The notes under the pieces were generated by a model. That model was not told the DNA's origin. It ran no database searches and saw nothing but the letters and a program-made list of their open reading frames with translations. Of a stretch of DNA of 44,091 nt, positions 23,801 to 33,697 are shown piece after piece. Origin of the DNA: Lindgomyces ingoldianus (Eukaryota > Ascomycota > Dothideomycetes > Pleosporales > Lindgomycetaceae); assembly GCF_010093535.1 (NCBI RefSeq), contig NW_022985173.1, forward strand, positions 643,379 to 687,469. Reading direction: 5' to 3'. The stretch's first letter is position 1. Each line of letters starts with the position of its first letter. Position numbers and translations under genes: made by a program.

Positions 23801-23973
23801 GGGTTTGGCTGGATTATCCATCTGGTGCAGTGCTGAATTTCGATGCGAATTCGTTCTGGTTACTCACAGGAGAGGAGAGGGAGGTTGGCTATACGGTGAA
23901 GAGTGATACGACCGGTGGGAAGTGGATTGATGGGGTGACGGTGAGGAGTTTGTGGGATAATACAGTACCGTGA
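20818..23973 (+). CDS. Secreted beta-mannosidase, glycoside hydrolase family 2
   Basis: Six exons read by frame continuity and GT-AG signals: 20818-21110, 21167-21390, 21449-22078, 22175-22447, 22507-22782, 22865-23973, giving 934 residues, the usual size for fungal beta-mannosidase A. It hydrolyses terminal beta-1,4-mannose from manno-oligosaccharides in hemicellulose breakdown. A signal peptide ([19 protein letters not shown]) follows Met1; Met8 (20839) is an alternative start. The family-2 order is visible: the N-terminal jelly-roll ([34 protein letters not shown]), the Ig-like linker, then the barrel with [16 protein letters not shown], the acid/base Glu of AFWAGGNE (about residue 484) and the nucleophile Glu of [11 protein letters not shown] (about residue 589). 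Many N-x-S/T glycosylation sites fit secretion. No frameshift or missing catalytic residue. No other hemicellulase gene adjoins it. Confidence 0.96.
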
Positions 23974-24388
23974 TTAGCATGTGATTTGATAGATGTGACT
24001 GACGACGGCACTTATCGCCTGAACAAACATTGATTCTCTCTCGAAGCATGACTGGACAGTCGAGCTAGGCAAACTTGCAGGATCATGCGTAGGGGCGAGG
24101 GCAAGAATAAAGCGACCTAGGAATAGATCATAACTGAAGGTATATAAACTCATTGAATTGGGGGCGGAAAATATGGCGCGGATGGCTTGGCGCGTCGCTG
24201 CCTACGCGATGTCAGTTGACCTCGGACCCCATACCTCCACCTTTTACATCCTTTTGCTTCTGCCCCTTCCCCCAAGAGTTCTTAGCATTCTCTCCCTCCT
24301 TTCCACAATTAATTGCAAATATCTTCAACCTACGTCCCCGCGTCTTTCATTGCCACGATTGTTTTCTTTCCTTCATTTCATCCCAATA
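23974..24388. other. Intergenic DNA
   Basis: 3' side of the beta-mannosidase gene and promoter of the next gene. A TATATAA-like box lies at about 24142-24147, and a strongly pyrimidine-rich tract at 24235-24300 precedes the start codon at 24389, as is common in fungal promoters. Confidence 0.4.
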
Positions 24389-25574
24389 ATGTCGGCTTCT
24401 GCTCACGGACCAATTCCGGATCATGACCCGGATGACCCCCCATATCCAAGCGTTGATCAGGATATCTTAGATGATTTAGAACTAAAACAGTACCAATCTC
24501 CAGAACCACGCTCAGATCTAAATCGTTACCCACAACCGGGAATGGCTAAACTTCATGCTCTTCTTTCCAAGGGTATGTGAGCACCAACGCCTCCTGCCCT
24601 GGTGCGGCGACTCAACTTTTACCCACAGATAAAGCAAAGCTTGATGAGCTCAAGTCTCTAGGGCGCGCTAAGGATCAACTTCGCTTGTGGAACAAATGCC
24701 AAGCTGATGCGTTGGAGATTTTGAGCTTGCCCCACGATGAAGAGGTGGATGTTTTCCCGTTCTTTGCCCTTCCTACCGAATTGCGATTGCTGGTATATCA
24801 GGAACTGCTTGTTACAGACGATCGACTGATATTGTCATGGAGGGGCCCGAAGAAGGCGAACAAGCACCAGAAGAGAATGTACATTGCGATTCTGATGACA
24901 TGCAGGTTGTGCGCGAATGAAGGGCTTGCAACACTATATGGAGAGAATGTTTTTGATTTCGGTAAGTTTTGGCCTCAGATATTTTTTTTTAAAATGCATA
25001 CTTGGAAACATGGCGAGTCTTGATACTTATTCCAATATTTTCGAACTGGCTCTATCCAAAACGCTAATAAGGCTTCATAGAGGAGATCTGCGGTCGTCCT
25101 ACTTTTGTAACGTCCTTCGTCAAACGTCTCAAACCCACGAACCTATCTCTAATCCGCATTATTGTGGTCGAGCACTCCGCCGCCTCCGAGGAACTTATGC
25201 TGCAACACCCTGACTCCACATTCAAACGGTTATCCATTGCCCATATCACCGCCTTCCTTGCCCCCTTCAACATCAGCCTTTCGCAACTCCGCTGCTTTGC
25301 AGTCAGCCTTATCCCGTATGGTTTCGATGACGCGACTACATATGTGATGAAAGACCAGCTGCATGCTGGAGGACAGAGTAATATGAGCACGAGGATCCAG
25401 TGGCTGGATAAGAAGAATGCAGCATTAGGAGAGATGGCGGAACAGATCTGTGAGAGGGTGGGCGGGTTCAAGAGAGTTGAGTTTGGAGAGATTGATAGGA
25501 AGATCTGCTTTGATTGGTGTCCTCCGTTCATGGGTAGGCCTTGGCTGTTGTATGAAAAGGGGAGTCAGATGTAG
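24389..25574 (+). CDS. F-box/2EXR-like conserved fungal protein
   Basis: Three exons: 24389-24572, 24629-24961, 25081-25574, with introns starting GTATGT and GTAAGT, giving 336 residues. After an acidic, Pro-rich N-terminus (PDHDPDDPPYPSVDQD) and a charged helix (DKAKLDELKSLGRAKDQLRLW) comes FPFFALPTELRLLVYQELLV, the F-box-like/2EXR opening seen in many fungal proteins. It is followed by MTCRLCANEGLATLYGENVF and, after intron 2, EEICGRPTFVTSFVKRLKPT and SLIRIIVVEH. Such proteins often act as substrate adaptors of SCF ubiquitin ligases, but a 2EXR-type domain alone does not prove this. No signal or membrane segment. The 3' end is close to a pseudogene. Target unknown. Confidence 0.8.
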
Positions 25575-25954
25575 CGATTCTAAGGTGTCACCGTTGACGG
25601 TTTTGAAGTTGTACAGTTAGAGATTTTGGAAGTTGTTTCTACTCTTCACACAGACACGCATGCTGTTAGATTCCGGGGAAGATTTTTTGGAAGTGCTATT
25701 TGATTTTTGTTTGTTAGTCCAACATCTTTACGTCTAGTTCGTGGATTCCTTGGAACCTTTCTCTCTTATATATGGAGACCTTCCTTTTCCAGCCTAACAC
25801 TTCCCTAAATTCATACTAGCTCTGTTCGATCCGATCTTCAACAAATGACTACCTAAGTGACAATCCTGCGGAGTCGTACCCACCGTTGATATACCGCTGC
25901 AGCCTCTCCAGAGAATCTTGTTCTTCAACCCTCCATATGCACCTAGTCCGAGAT
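25575..25954. other. Intergenic DNA
   Basis: Nothing beyond the likely 3' untranslated region of the F-box-like gene and the former promoter of the following pseudogene. Confidence 0.45.
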
Positions 25955-27091
25955 ATGTCGTCTCGCCGACAAGGTCTTCGCTTAGGATGGATAGGCCTCG
26001 GCTCCTCCTGGGGTCTCGCAATGGCTACAAATATCCAAAAATATCTCAAAGAGAACAACCTTCTCTATTGCGGTATTCGAATCGAACGATGTCTTGTAGA
26101 GCCCCATTGGCTTAGATGGGTGGCGTGCCGTGTCAATTAACTAGGGATTTGGTCCAGATTTGTGACGTGGTTTTTAATCAGTGGGTTCTTGGAATGCTTT
26201 CAATACCTTCCACCTGAACCACTACCTGTAGTGCGTTATACTGGCTAGGCGAATAGGTTAGCAACGATGAAGTTCTGAAAGGACTTATCAAAGTCATAAT
26301 CGACTGTGGCTCGATCAAAAATAAAGATTATCGTGGACACGACAACTGTCCACCCAAACACATCCAAAGAGATATACCACCAACTGCAAGAAGCAGGACC
26401 CTCACTCATCGCCGGCACTTCTCCCATCTACCTCCTCGCTTCCCTGTAACTCCCACTTATCTTTAACCCGAGCGCGCGCCCGTCATCTGTGCCTCACCCC
26501 TCGCACAAACCGGCAAACGCCTAATTCCCGTCGCCGGCCCTCGTCTGCCAACCAAACCATCGCGCCATTTCTAAAAACCGCCATAGCCCACAATGTCATC
26601 GAAGACGGCCCAGATGCCTCGCAAGCGCTCCTAAAAACAACCAGCAACTTCATAACCACGTGCCTCATGTGCCTGATCAGTGAAGCACACGTGCTAGCCT
26701 CGAAACCCGGACTTCCATTCCACATCCTCGAAACTCTGATCCAAGAAAACTTCGTCACGATGGTGTATTCAGATTCCTAGCGGATGACGCAAGGGATATA
26801 ATATTCTGCGGAAAGGGTGCCGCCATATTCAAATTTGGAGTTGGGGGTGAAGGATGTGAGACATGGATTGGGGATTGGGGATTGGGGGTTGGGGGTTGCG
26901 GGGGATGTGGGGATGAGATTGAGGGTTGGGGAGCTGGTTATGGGAATATGGAGGAGGCGAAGAAGTTTGGGGAGGAGAGGGGTAGGAGGTTGGATAGTAG
27001 TGGTATGTTTGGCGTGGTGCGTGGTGAGGAGGAGTGCGGGGTTAGAGTTTGAGAACACGTGTGTTAAGAGGGACGCAGTGAAGAGGAAATA
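25955..27091 (+). pseudogene. 3-hydroxyisobutyrate dehydrogenase-like (beta-hydroxyacid dehydrogenase), pseudogene
   Basis: Pieces of one NAD-binding-2/NAD-binding-11 protein follow in order. 25955 starts MSSRRQGLRLGWIGLGSSWG and continues LAMATNIQKYLKENN, a Rossmann GxGxxG with one extra residue. About 26250 reads SNDEVLKGLI. About 26327 reads IIVDTTTVHPNTSKEIYHQL and ends at a stop. 26595-26780, in another frame, reads DGPDASQALLKTTSNFITTC (with the Lys and Asn positions of the catalytic LKxxxN motif), SEAHVLASKPGLPFHILETL, then SDS-stop-RMTQGI-stop. 26820-27091 resumes with PPYSNLELGVKDVRHGLG and ends with AGLEFENTCVKRDAV. Frames change at least three times and stops interrupt. The enzyme family oxidises small beta-hydroxy acids with NAD(P). 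The G-rich run at 26870-26900 (GGGGATT/GGGGGTT repeats) lies inside this relic. Confidence 0.75.
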
Positions 27092-28097
27092 GATGCTGGG
27101 CCAGACCTCGAGGAGTGGAAGTTGGAATGTATATAGTTGTTGTCAGTAGTACATTTGGAGACGCGTACTACTGCGTTTTCTCACTTGACGTGGAATATGA
27201 CAGGGGTCATTTAGAGCAGAAACACGTGTCTTGTTATCGCTCTCCTTAATTCTAGGAAGAGATTTAATGGATAGACTCTGCTCCGGTTGTGTTCCATGTT
27301 AGGCGAGAAGATCCATTAATTCTTGCGCATGTCCCTCTCATAGGATGCGATATGGATGTGTAGAACTATGCTTCTGTTGGTGGATATGCTTAAAAAGTGT
27401 TCATCATAAGTCTAAAGCACTCTTCCCCTCAAAACCGGAGGATGCGAGATGCGACTCCCAAAACAAAACGCATCTGGCCCGAGTTATCGATAAAACAGAA
27501 AAGGAGATCCCCTTAGCCCCTAACTCACTGATCAACCCCAAAAATACCAGCGCTAACCGAATCTGCAAACACGGCGATATCCATATTGGCCAAGTTCATG
27601 CATTTCTCGTATCCACGGACCACCCGCTAAAGCCCAAGCCAGACAAAAAACAGGGGCCAGAAAACACTTTGCAGAGTCGACACTCGACAGATTTTCTCAA
27701 GGTCTGCGATGATGCCCTTCACGCGAGAAATTGGAGTTGTTAGACATTAAGCGAAGTGCATACTTCCAGATTGAGCAGTAATCTTAAAAGCGTATTGTAT
27801 GCTAAAGTCCATAAGTTCTGTGTCAGGTGTATGAACGGGAACTAAAAGGGTGACGCTTGGCAGGCTAAAATAGGCTAGCGTCTGATTCCGTTGGATGCAG
27901 GAAACCAGCACCGCCTTGCAAGGCCCCAGCTGCGCGCTCCAGACTGACCACTCGTCGTATAAGATCGTGAGATGACCGCACCGTAGGATGGGCACCTTCT
28001 CCTCATCGATGCCTTTGCGGAGACGCGGTCGTCCTGTCGCTCATTCCCTCATATTCGTCCTGATCAAAGAATTTAAAGCCGGTGTTGTGGCTCCAAG
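27092..28097. other. Stretch without a recognised gene
   Basis: A plus frame of 132 codons (27345-27743; Lys-rich, no known motif) and a minus frame of 82 codons (27995-27747; ILRCGHLTILYDEWSVWSAQ) are open but unrecognised. The promoter of the following Hsp70-like gene lies at the right end. Confidence 0.4.
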
Positions 28098-29287
28098 ATG
28101 CTGTTTCACTCGCTTTTGGTGTGCTTGCCCCTCGTCAGCTCACGTGTGATTTCAAGACTACGTGAAACGCCACTGCTAAGCAGCCAGGAGGGTGCACCAG
28201 GTATTGGACTCCATTTCACAACGTCGTATGCGACTGCTGCGATTCGATATGATAATGGGACAATAGTTGATCTTGTCAGAGTGAGAATAGATCATATGGA
28301 GCAAATCGCGGTATCAGCTGATCCAGATCTAGATTGAAGCGGATGCAGAATACATCGATTTGATGTCACGGTGGGCGAATCCAGCATCTAAACAAGATTG
28401 GTATGTTGCATTTCCTTGCATATGAATAGTGGGTTTATGCAGTATGCAGCTCGGACCCGTGGAAGGAATTCCAATGCTCAATTGCTCGACGAAAACGAAA
28501 CGTGAACAAATGGCTCGGACGGCCTGCAACCGTAGAGGTGGGGATACTGTCATCTTTCGTAGTCGATCTTAAGGCCGCCGTCGAGGACACACTCGATTTC
28601 CCAATAACGAGAGTCTTCCCTGTGTTTCCAATGCTGGAGGGTATGGAAGAAGACGACATCCAAGACGCCTTAGAATACACGGGCCTAGACTGGCTGCTTG
28701 CTGAACGCCGCTCATACCACATATTCTGGGAGACGAATGCGGCGTTTGCAGGCTTGGGATACGGGCTATGCAAATCGCGGAAGAACCTTCTACAGTGCGA
28801 GGAGCAGGAGAGGGACATGCACCTCGAGCCGGTTCTTTTCCTCAACTTCGATAATTCCTCCTTCGCGGCGTCGCTCCAGGGCATGGAGAATGCTTATTGG
28901 GATTGGACCATGATGTCAGAGGTACGCCTCGACCTCGGATGGTGGAATATGCCGGTTTATGAGGTACCGAGAGCGAAGTTCCTTGCTCGGATCCAACAAG
29001 TAATTGTCAATGTTGGGAGCTCCATGGTTCGCCCACCGACTAAGATCATCCTTCTTGGCGAGTATGCCGATGACGAAGACTTCCGGGAGACAGTGAAGGC
29101 GGCGATATGGGAGCTTCTGGAATACGATGCATCCCCTCTTCTGGAAGTTAATATGATGAAGCGAGGAGAGCCGTGGATGCTCGCAGCTAGGGGAGCAGCG
29201 GAAATGGCTGGACGTGCTGAATATTGGAATCAGTACGAGCGAAGGAGGCCCGGAGAGGGACTAGAAACTTTCGTTGTTGAGCTTTGA
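28098..29287 (+). CDS. Short Hsp70-like (ASKHA-fold) protein with signal peptide
   Basis: Three exons: 28098-28280, 28333-28400, 28450-29287, with introns GTGAGA...CTAG and GTATGT...GCAG, giving 362 residues. The N-terminus (MLFHSLLVCLPLVSSRVI) is a probable signal peptide. It is followed by GIGLHFTTSYATAAIRYDNG, an altered phosphate-1 loop of the actin/Hsp70 ATPase fold. LFLNFDNSSFAASLQG (about residue 212) sits where phosphate-2 is expected, and KIILLGEYADDEDF (about 282) where the adenosine motif is expected. The usual DLGGGT of true Hsp70 is degenerate, there is no substrate-binding domain, and the protein is about half the length of an Hsp70. It could be a non-folding ATPase relative acting in the secretory pathway or outside the cell. 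The splice choice for exon 3 (after the second CAG) is the one that keeps the frame. Confidence 0.72.
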
Positions 29288-29417
29288 GAAAGTTTTCATA
29301 ATGTGTAAACCGCTTAATGTTAATGTAGATACCCCCCAAAACTTATTTCGTTACAATTACCTGGGTTCGGAGTCGCGCACTAACTAAGCTAATGCTTGGC
29401 TGTAGACGAACACATTG

Positions 29418-29741
29418 AACTCATCGTTTCGGGACATGCTGATTGTACGCCATTAGCACGCAGTTTAGGTTGCCATAGAACTGGATCTCCTCTCTGGCTA
29501 ACTTATCGTGTCGGGACATGTTGGCATTGTACTCAGTAAACACGCTGGTTAGGTTGACATAGAACCGGATCTCCTTCCCTCGAGCGAACTCATCGTCGTG
29601 GGAAATGTTGGCATTGTACTTCGCGAGCATGCTGATGGATTAGCATCGACCTAGGTCTCTTCCTTCTGGTGAACTTATCGTCTCCGGGCATGAAGACGTT
29701 GTGCTCTGTGAGCACGCTGGTTAGGTTGTCATGCGGCAGAT
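29418..29741. repeat. Tandem repeat, four ~82-87 bp units
   Basis: Units begin at about 29418, 29500, 29587 and 29672, each with the core AACT(C/T)ATCGT...GGGACATG...TTGTAC...AGCACGC...TTAGGTTG.CATAGAA...GGATCTCC. Copies 1-3 are the closest. On the minus strand two units read as a ~28-29 residue repeat (EYNANMSRHDKLAREEIQFY and its neighbour KYNANISHDDEFARGKEIRF), so the array may be a relic of repeated coding DNA. One copy has a 2-base loss that breaks the frame. Confidence 0.85.
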
Positions 29742-30594
29742 TTTTATCTAGTCCAGCATTCTGATGTGTAATACTCTACCACTGCTGCAGGGACACCGAT
29801 GCGACAGGGCTGTCACAAAATTCGTCTTTGACTCTCAAGCATCGTCGCAAGACTCACTTACCAGACACTGAAAAGGGTAACATTCAGATGTACCGGAACA
29901 TGTTGTTGCGCACACCCCTCTTCAGCGCAACTGGTTGCCCATCTTCAAGTTCAACTCCTGCTTCACCACCATCGCCAGCCAAGCCTTTCATTTTCAATTC
30001 TAGCTCTTTGTCGAGCTCTGCCAGCGGTTTATTCTTTGGCGCTTCGCCTTCCTTCAAATCCTTAGTGGCAACTTTCTAGTAAATTTAGTTTAAGGAGCAG
30101 GTCGGCAAGATCCTAGCTTGGAGACGCACCATCGATTTATTTTCGGACTCGGCGAGATTTGAAGCTGCCCCTGACGAAGAGCATCGTAAGAGTGAAAAGG
30201 AGAGTGAAGATAGAGGTGAATTAGAGATTGCTAATGGCGGCTTGCCGTGGGACGCCGTGAAAGCGCCTCGGATGGCTCGAGGCACATATGCCCGTGAAGG
30301 CGGCATAACAAGCGCAGATTTCACTAGGAGTAATGGCAAAGCATGATGATATGGGTGAAAGTGAAGCCAGAAATTATTTACGTCAACGTGACTTTCATTC
30401 CACCGTTACTAACAATATGCCAAGACACTACTAGCGTATCTCGAACATTTCTCGAACCCCGTCTCCGCGACCAAACGCTTTCCACGCAACGCGACAACGC
30501 CGCACCAACCCCAACCCCATCCCCCTGGTGTGGCACAACACACGAGCCTCCGCCTTCTATAACTTCTACGACACCGTCTCCTCCTGCAATCATC
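29742..30594. other. Stretch without a recognised gene, promoter of CEF1
   Basis: A plus frame near 29880-30077 reads Ser/Pro-rich text (TPASPPSPAKPFIFNSSSLS, GLFFGASPSFKSL) and another near 30090-30320 is acidic then PRMARGTYAREGGITSADF. They could be remnants of one gene but I do not recognise it. 30343-30594 is open in frame with CEF1 but does not resemble the family and is probably 5' untranslated region. Confidence 0.4.
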
Positions 30595-32943
30595 ATGGTC
30601 GTAACCAAAGTCGGCCAGTGGTCGAACGTCGAAGATGAGGTCCTCAAGGCGGCCATCTCGAAATATGGTCTTAACCAATGGGCGCGTTGCGCTTCGCTCA
30701 TCGCGAAGAAGACAGCGAAACAATGCAAGGCACGGTGGAATGAATGGTTAGATCCATCGATCAAGAAGACGGAGTGGTCGAGGGAGGATGACGAGAAGCT
30801 TCTGACCATGGCCAAGCTCCTTCCCACGCAGTGGCGCACAATAGCACCCATTGTCGGAAGGACTGCGACGCAATGCCTAGAGCGATATCAGAAGCTGCTG
30901 GACGAGCAAGAAGCGAAGGAGAGCGGTGATCTAGGCCTTGCAGGCCCCGGCGACGAGACATCAGCCCCTACCGCAGAGGATGTCCGGCGGTTACGTCCTG
31001 GAGAAGTCGATGCATACGCGGAAAGCAGACCCGCGAGGCCGGATGCCATCGACATGGACGAGGAAGACAAGGAGATGTTGTCAGAGGCACGTGCGCGATT
31101 GGCAAACGTTAGCGGAAAGAAGGCGAAACGGAAAGCTCGTGAGAGGCAGCTGGAGGAATCACGGAGGATTGCACTTCTCCAAAAGCGCCGTGAGCTAAAG
31201 GCTGCGGGCATAAACATCAAAATTAACCCTAAACGGAAGGGGAACCATATCGATTACAACGCCGACGTACCTCTAGAAAAAGAGGTCCCCTCCGGTTTCT
31301 ACGATACTACCGAAGAGCTCGTGCGGAATGAGCGGCAGCGAGAGGCCTTTGATCCGCGGAAGCAACAACTTGCGAACAAGCGCAAGGCAGACATGGAGGA
31401 GGAGCAGGGGGGCAATAAGAGGAAGAAGGACGATAAAAGTTCGGGGGGGCTGGCTGCTTCATACGCAAAGGCTGCTCAAGCCCAGAGGATGCGTGAGGCT
31501 GAGATGAATAGCAAGCGACGCGCACTTGTGCTCCCGGCACCCCAGGTTGGAGATGCAGAGATGGAGGACATCGTCAAAATGGGCATGTCTGGAGAGCGCG
31601 CAATTGCTGACATCGATGGTGACAATGGGGCTACTCAAGGCTTAGTTGGCAACTACTCGAGCATTGTCCAAAACACCCCTATTCGCACCCCAATGGCACC
31701 GAAAGAGGAGGACTTCATTGGGAACGAAATTCGAAATGCTCGGATGAGGACAGAGACTCAGTCCGCTCTGCTTGGAGGAGATAACCCTGACCTGATCGAA
31801 GATATGGCACCGCCCGCGCTACCCGGCAAGACTCCGAGGCATCAGATTGTGACGCCTAACCCAATGGCCACCCCTTTTCGGCAAGCCAATGGCGGGGTTG
31901 GTGCTACCCCTATGCGCCAAGGACCTGGCGCGACCCCGATGCGGACCCCCCGAGATAACCTTCGTCTCAATGAGAGCGATGGAATGCAGCTTGTCGGACA
32001 AACCCCACGGGACCTTAAGCTCCGAGAGCAGGCCATACGTCAGAACCTTCGAAGCAAACTTGCCTCCCTTCCTAAACCAAAGGAGACCGAGTGGGAATTC
32101 GAGCTTCCTGAGGAGCAGGCTGAGACGCAAGCCGTGGTGGTTAGCGAAGAAGATGCTGCTGAGCGAGACAGAAGGAACAGGGAGTTGCGCGAGGCCGAGG
32201 AGCGTGCAGAGTTTGGCCGACAAACCCAGGTCATCCAAAGGTTTCTCCCGAGACCATCAATAGTGGATTTTGATGCGCTTCTGAAGAGGGCCCAAGATAT
32301 CGAAGACCCGATCGCACGGGAGATCGAGGCGGAAATGGCTCTCTTGATTGTGAATGATGTCCGAAAATTCGGCGGTGGACAGGTCAGCGGCACAGCACGG
32401 CCTCTGGAGAAAATCAGCGACGATGCCGTCAATAAGGCTAAGATGGAGATAGCCCTCGAAATATCTGCTTCAAGCGAGAAGGACAAGCAAACTTTCCAGT
32501 GCAACTTCGGAACGGCCTGGACCAACCTGCATGGGTCTTCACGACTCCCCGGACTGGATGGGTACGAGGAAGACGAGGTTGACGAGCACCAGCTGATGGT
32601 GGAAGCGTTTGATAACACACAGGACAAGATCATGGAGAGTGCAGAGCGGGCGAACAAGATCGAGAAGAAGCTCGCTCTACACCTGGGTGGATACCAGAAG
32701 CGGGCGACTCTCCTTCGCCAGAAAATCATCCATGCATCGAACGCCCTCGAAAAGGCAAAGAGAGAGCTGGAGTTGGCTCGGACGATGCAGTATTCGGAAG
32801 GGACAGCGATCAGTAGGCGCCTGGAGAGCCTGCGGGACGAGGTTGCATTTATAAGCCGAAGGGAGAGGGAGGCACAAGAGCTGTACCGGGCGAGGAGAGA
32901 CGAGTTGGAGGACCTCCAGATGCCCAAGAGTGAAGCTAGCTGA
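30595..32943 (+). CDS. CEF1: Pre-mRNA splicing factor Cef1/CDC5-like Myb protein
   Basis: Intronless frame of 782 residues. Met at 30595 is chosen because the family begins just before its first Myb repeat; the frame is open for 84 codons further upstream with no family resemblance. Two tandem Myb repeats: residues ~7-52 (GQWSNVEDEVLKAAISKYGL, TAKQCKARWNEWLDPSIKKT) and ~58-104 (TEWSREDDEKLLTMAKLLPT, TATQCLERYQKLLDE). Then come a Lys/Arg-rich likely nuclear signal (KKAKRKARERQLEE), a Thr-Pro-rich centre at ~360-470 (NTPIRTPMAP, TPNPMATPFRQ, TPMRTPRDN) of the kind phosphorylated by cyclin-dependent kinases, and C-terminal coiled coil (~690-780). Cef1/CDC5 is a core subunit of the Prp19 complex (NineTeen Complex) that activates the spliceosome. 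It is essential in yeasts. Length matches the family. Confidence 0.96.
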   Translation: MVVTKVGQWSNVEDEVLKAAISKYGLNQWARCASLIAKKTAKQCKARWNEWLDPSIKKTEWSREDDEKLLTMAKLLPTQWRTIAPIVGRTATQCLERYQKLLDEQEAKESGDLGLAGPGDETSAPTAEDVRRLRPGEVDAYAESRPARPDAIDMDEEDKEMLSEARARLANVSGKKAKRKARERQLEESRRIALLQKRRELKAAGINIKINPKRKGNHIDYNADVPLEKEVPSGFYDTTEELVRNERQREAFDPRKQQLANKRKADMEEEQGGNKRKKDDKSSGGLAASYAKAAQAQRMREAEMNSKRRALVLPAPQVGDAEMEDIVKMGMSGERAIADIDGDNGATQGLVGNYSSIVQNTPIRTPMAPKEEDFIGNEIRNARMRTETQSALLGGDNPDLIEDMAPPALPGKTPRHQIVTPNPMATPFRQANGGVGATPMRQGPGATPMRTPRDNLRLNESDGMQLVGQTPRDLKLREQAIRQNLRSKLASLPKPKETEWEFELPEEQAETQAVVVSEEDAAERDRRNRELREAEERAEFGRQTQVIQRFLPRPSIVDFDALLKRAQDIEDPIAREIEAEMALLIVNDVRKFGGGQVSGTARPLEKISDDAVNKAKMEIALEISASSEKDKQTFQCNFGTAWTNLHGSSRLPGLDGYEEDEVDEHQLMVEAFDNTQDKIMESAERANKIEKKLALHLGGYQKRATLLRQKIIHASNALEKAKRELELARTMQYSEGTAISRRLESLRDEVAFISRREREAQELYRARRDELEDLQMPKSEAS

Positions 32944-33697
32944 GGATAACTAGGTCTGGTATGATTCATGAGCAGGAGCTTTTCATGTATTAGTATTTGA
33001 AGGGAACAGATTTTGGGTTGGCATGGGGTAGCGGCGTCAAAGAGGGGTTGGAGGGCGGCTTTGAATTTCTCTCAGAATGTCATCATAAACATGGTATCAC
33101 CTGCCAGGGTGGACGGGGACGGCACAGGTTGAGAAGAGACAAGGAAGCTAGATAGGCCAAAAATTGAGGTTGGGTGCGGCCCTTGTTCTCGGATGTATTG
33201 CGGGTTCTGTGCCTGACCCAGCTCGACAGAAACAACGTGGGGGCCACGTTGTCGGGTGGAGGATTGTTCTGATGGCATTGTCATGGCATTGTCACGGTCC
33301 GCGATTCACCCATTGATGCAGCGCGAATTGCTTTTTCGTGCCTCAGGCCACCCAGGCAGGTTGACATATTTCTTCCGTGCGCCGATTCGACTTTTTGAAC
33401 AATGGACAGGTGTTCGCCGTTTAAAAATGCGGCGCCCCATGCAGACGCGCACAGTCTCCCTGCCGCCAAATGACAGTTTTTAGCGACTCCGCGCCAGTGG
33501 GTTGCCGTCCTTCCCCAAGGCAGGGGAGCCACTTCGGTCGCAATCCGCAATCCGCAAGCCGACGACTCGAAGTCCACCTTTGCCGCAATCCCCTCTCGTC
33601 CACCTAACCTTGAGTCGGATTCTAAGAGCTCTCTGCCGTGTGTCTTGCTGTCCGCTTTCTTGTTCCGCATGTTAGAACGCTGCTGATTGAGGCGGGC
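32944..33697. other. Intergenic DNA between CEF1 and the WDR48-like gene
   Basis: 3' untranslated region of CEF1 and promoter of the next gene. The minus-strand frames 33670-33281 and 33603-33421 are unsupported. Confidence 0.5.

Noticed and set aside
26870..26905. G-rich tandem words (GGGGATT, GGGGGTT) as a possible quadruplex or regulatory element
   Set aside because: They fall within the dehydrogenase pseudogene and look like local slippage in a decayed coding sequence.
30343..30594. In-frame upstream extension of CEF1 by 84 codons
   Set aside because: The text does not resemble the family, which starts a few residues before the first Myb repeat; treated as 5' untranslated region.
32040..32969. 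309-codon open frame on the minus strand
   Set aside because: It lies wholly antisense to the well-supported CEF1 coding region and has Ser/Arg-rich text typical of a mirror frame.
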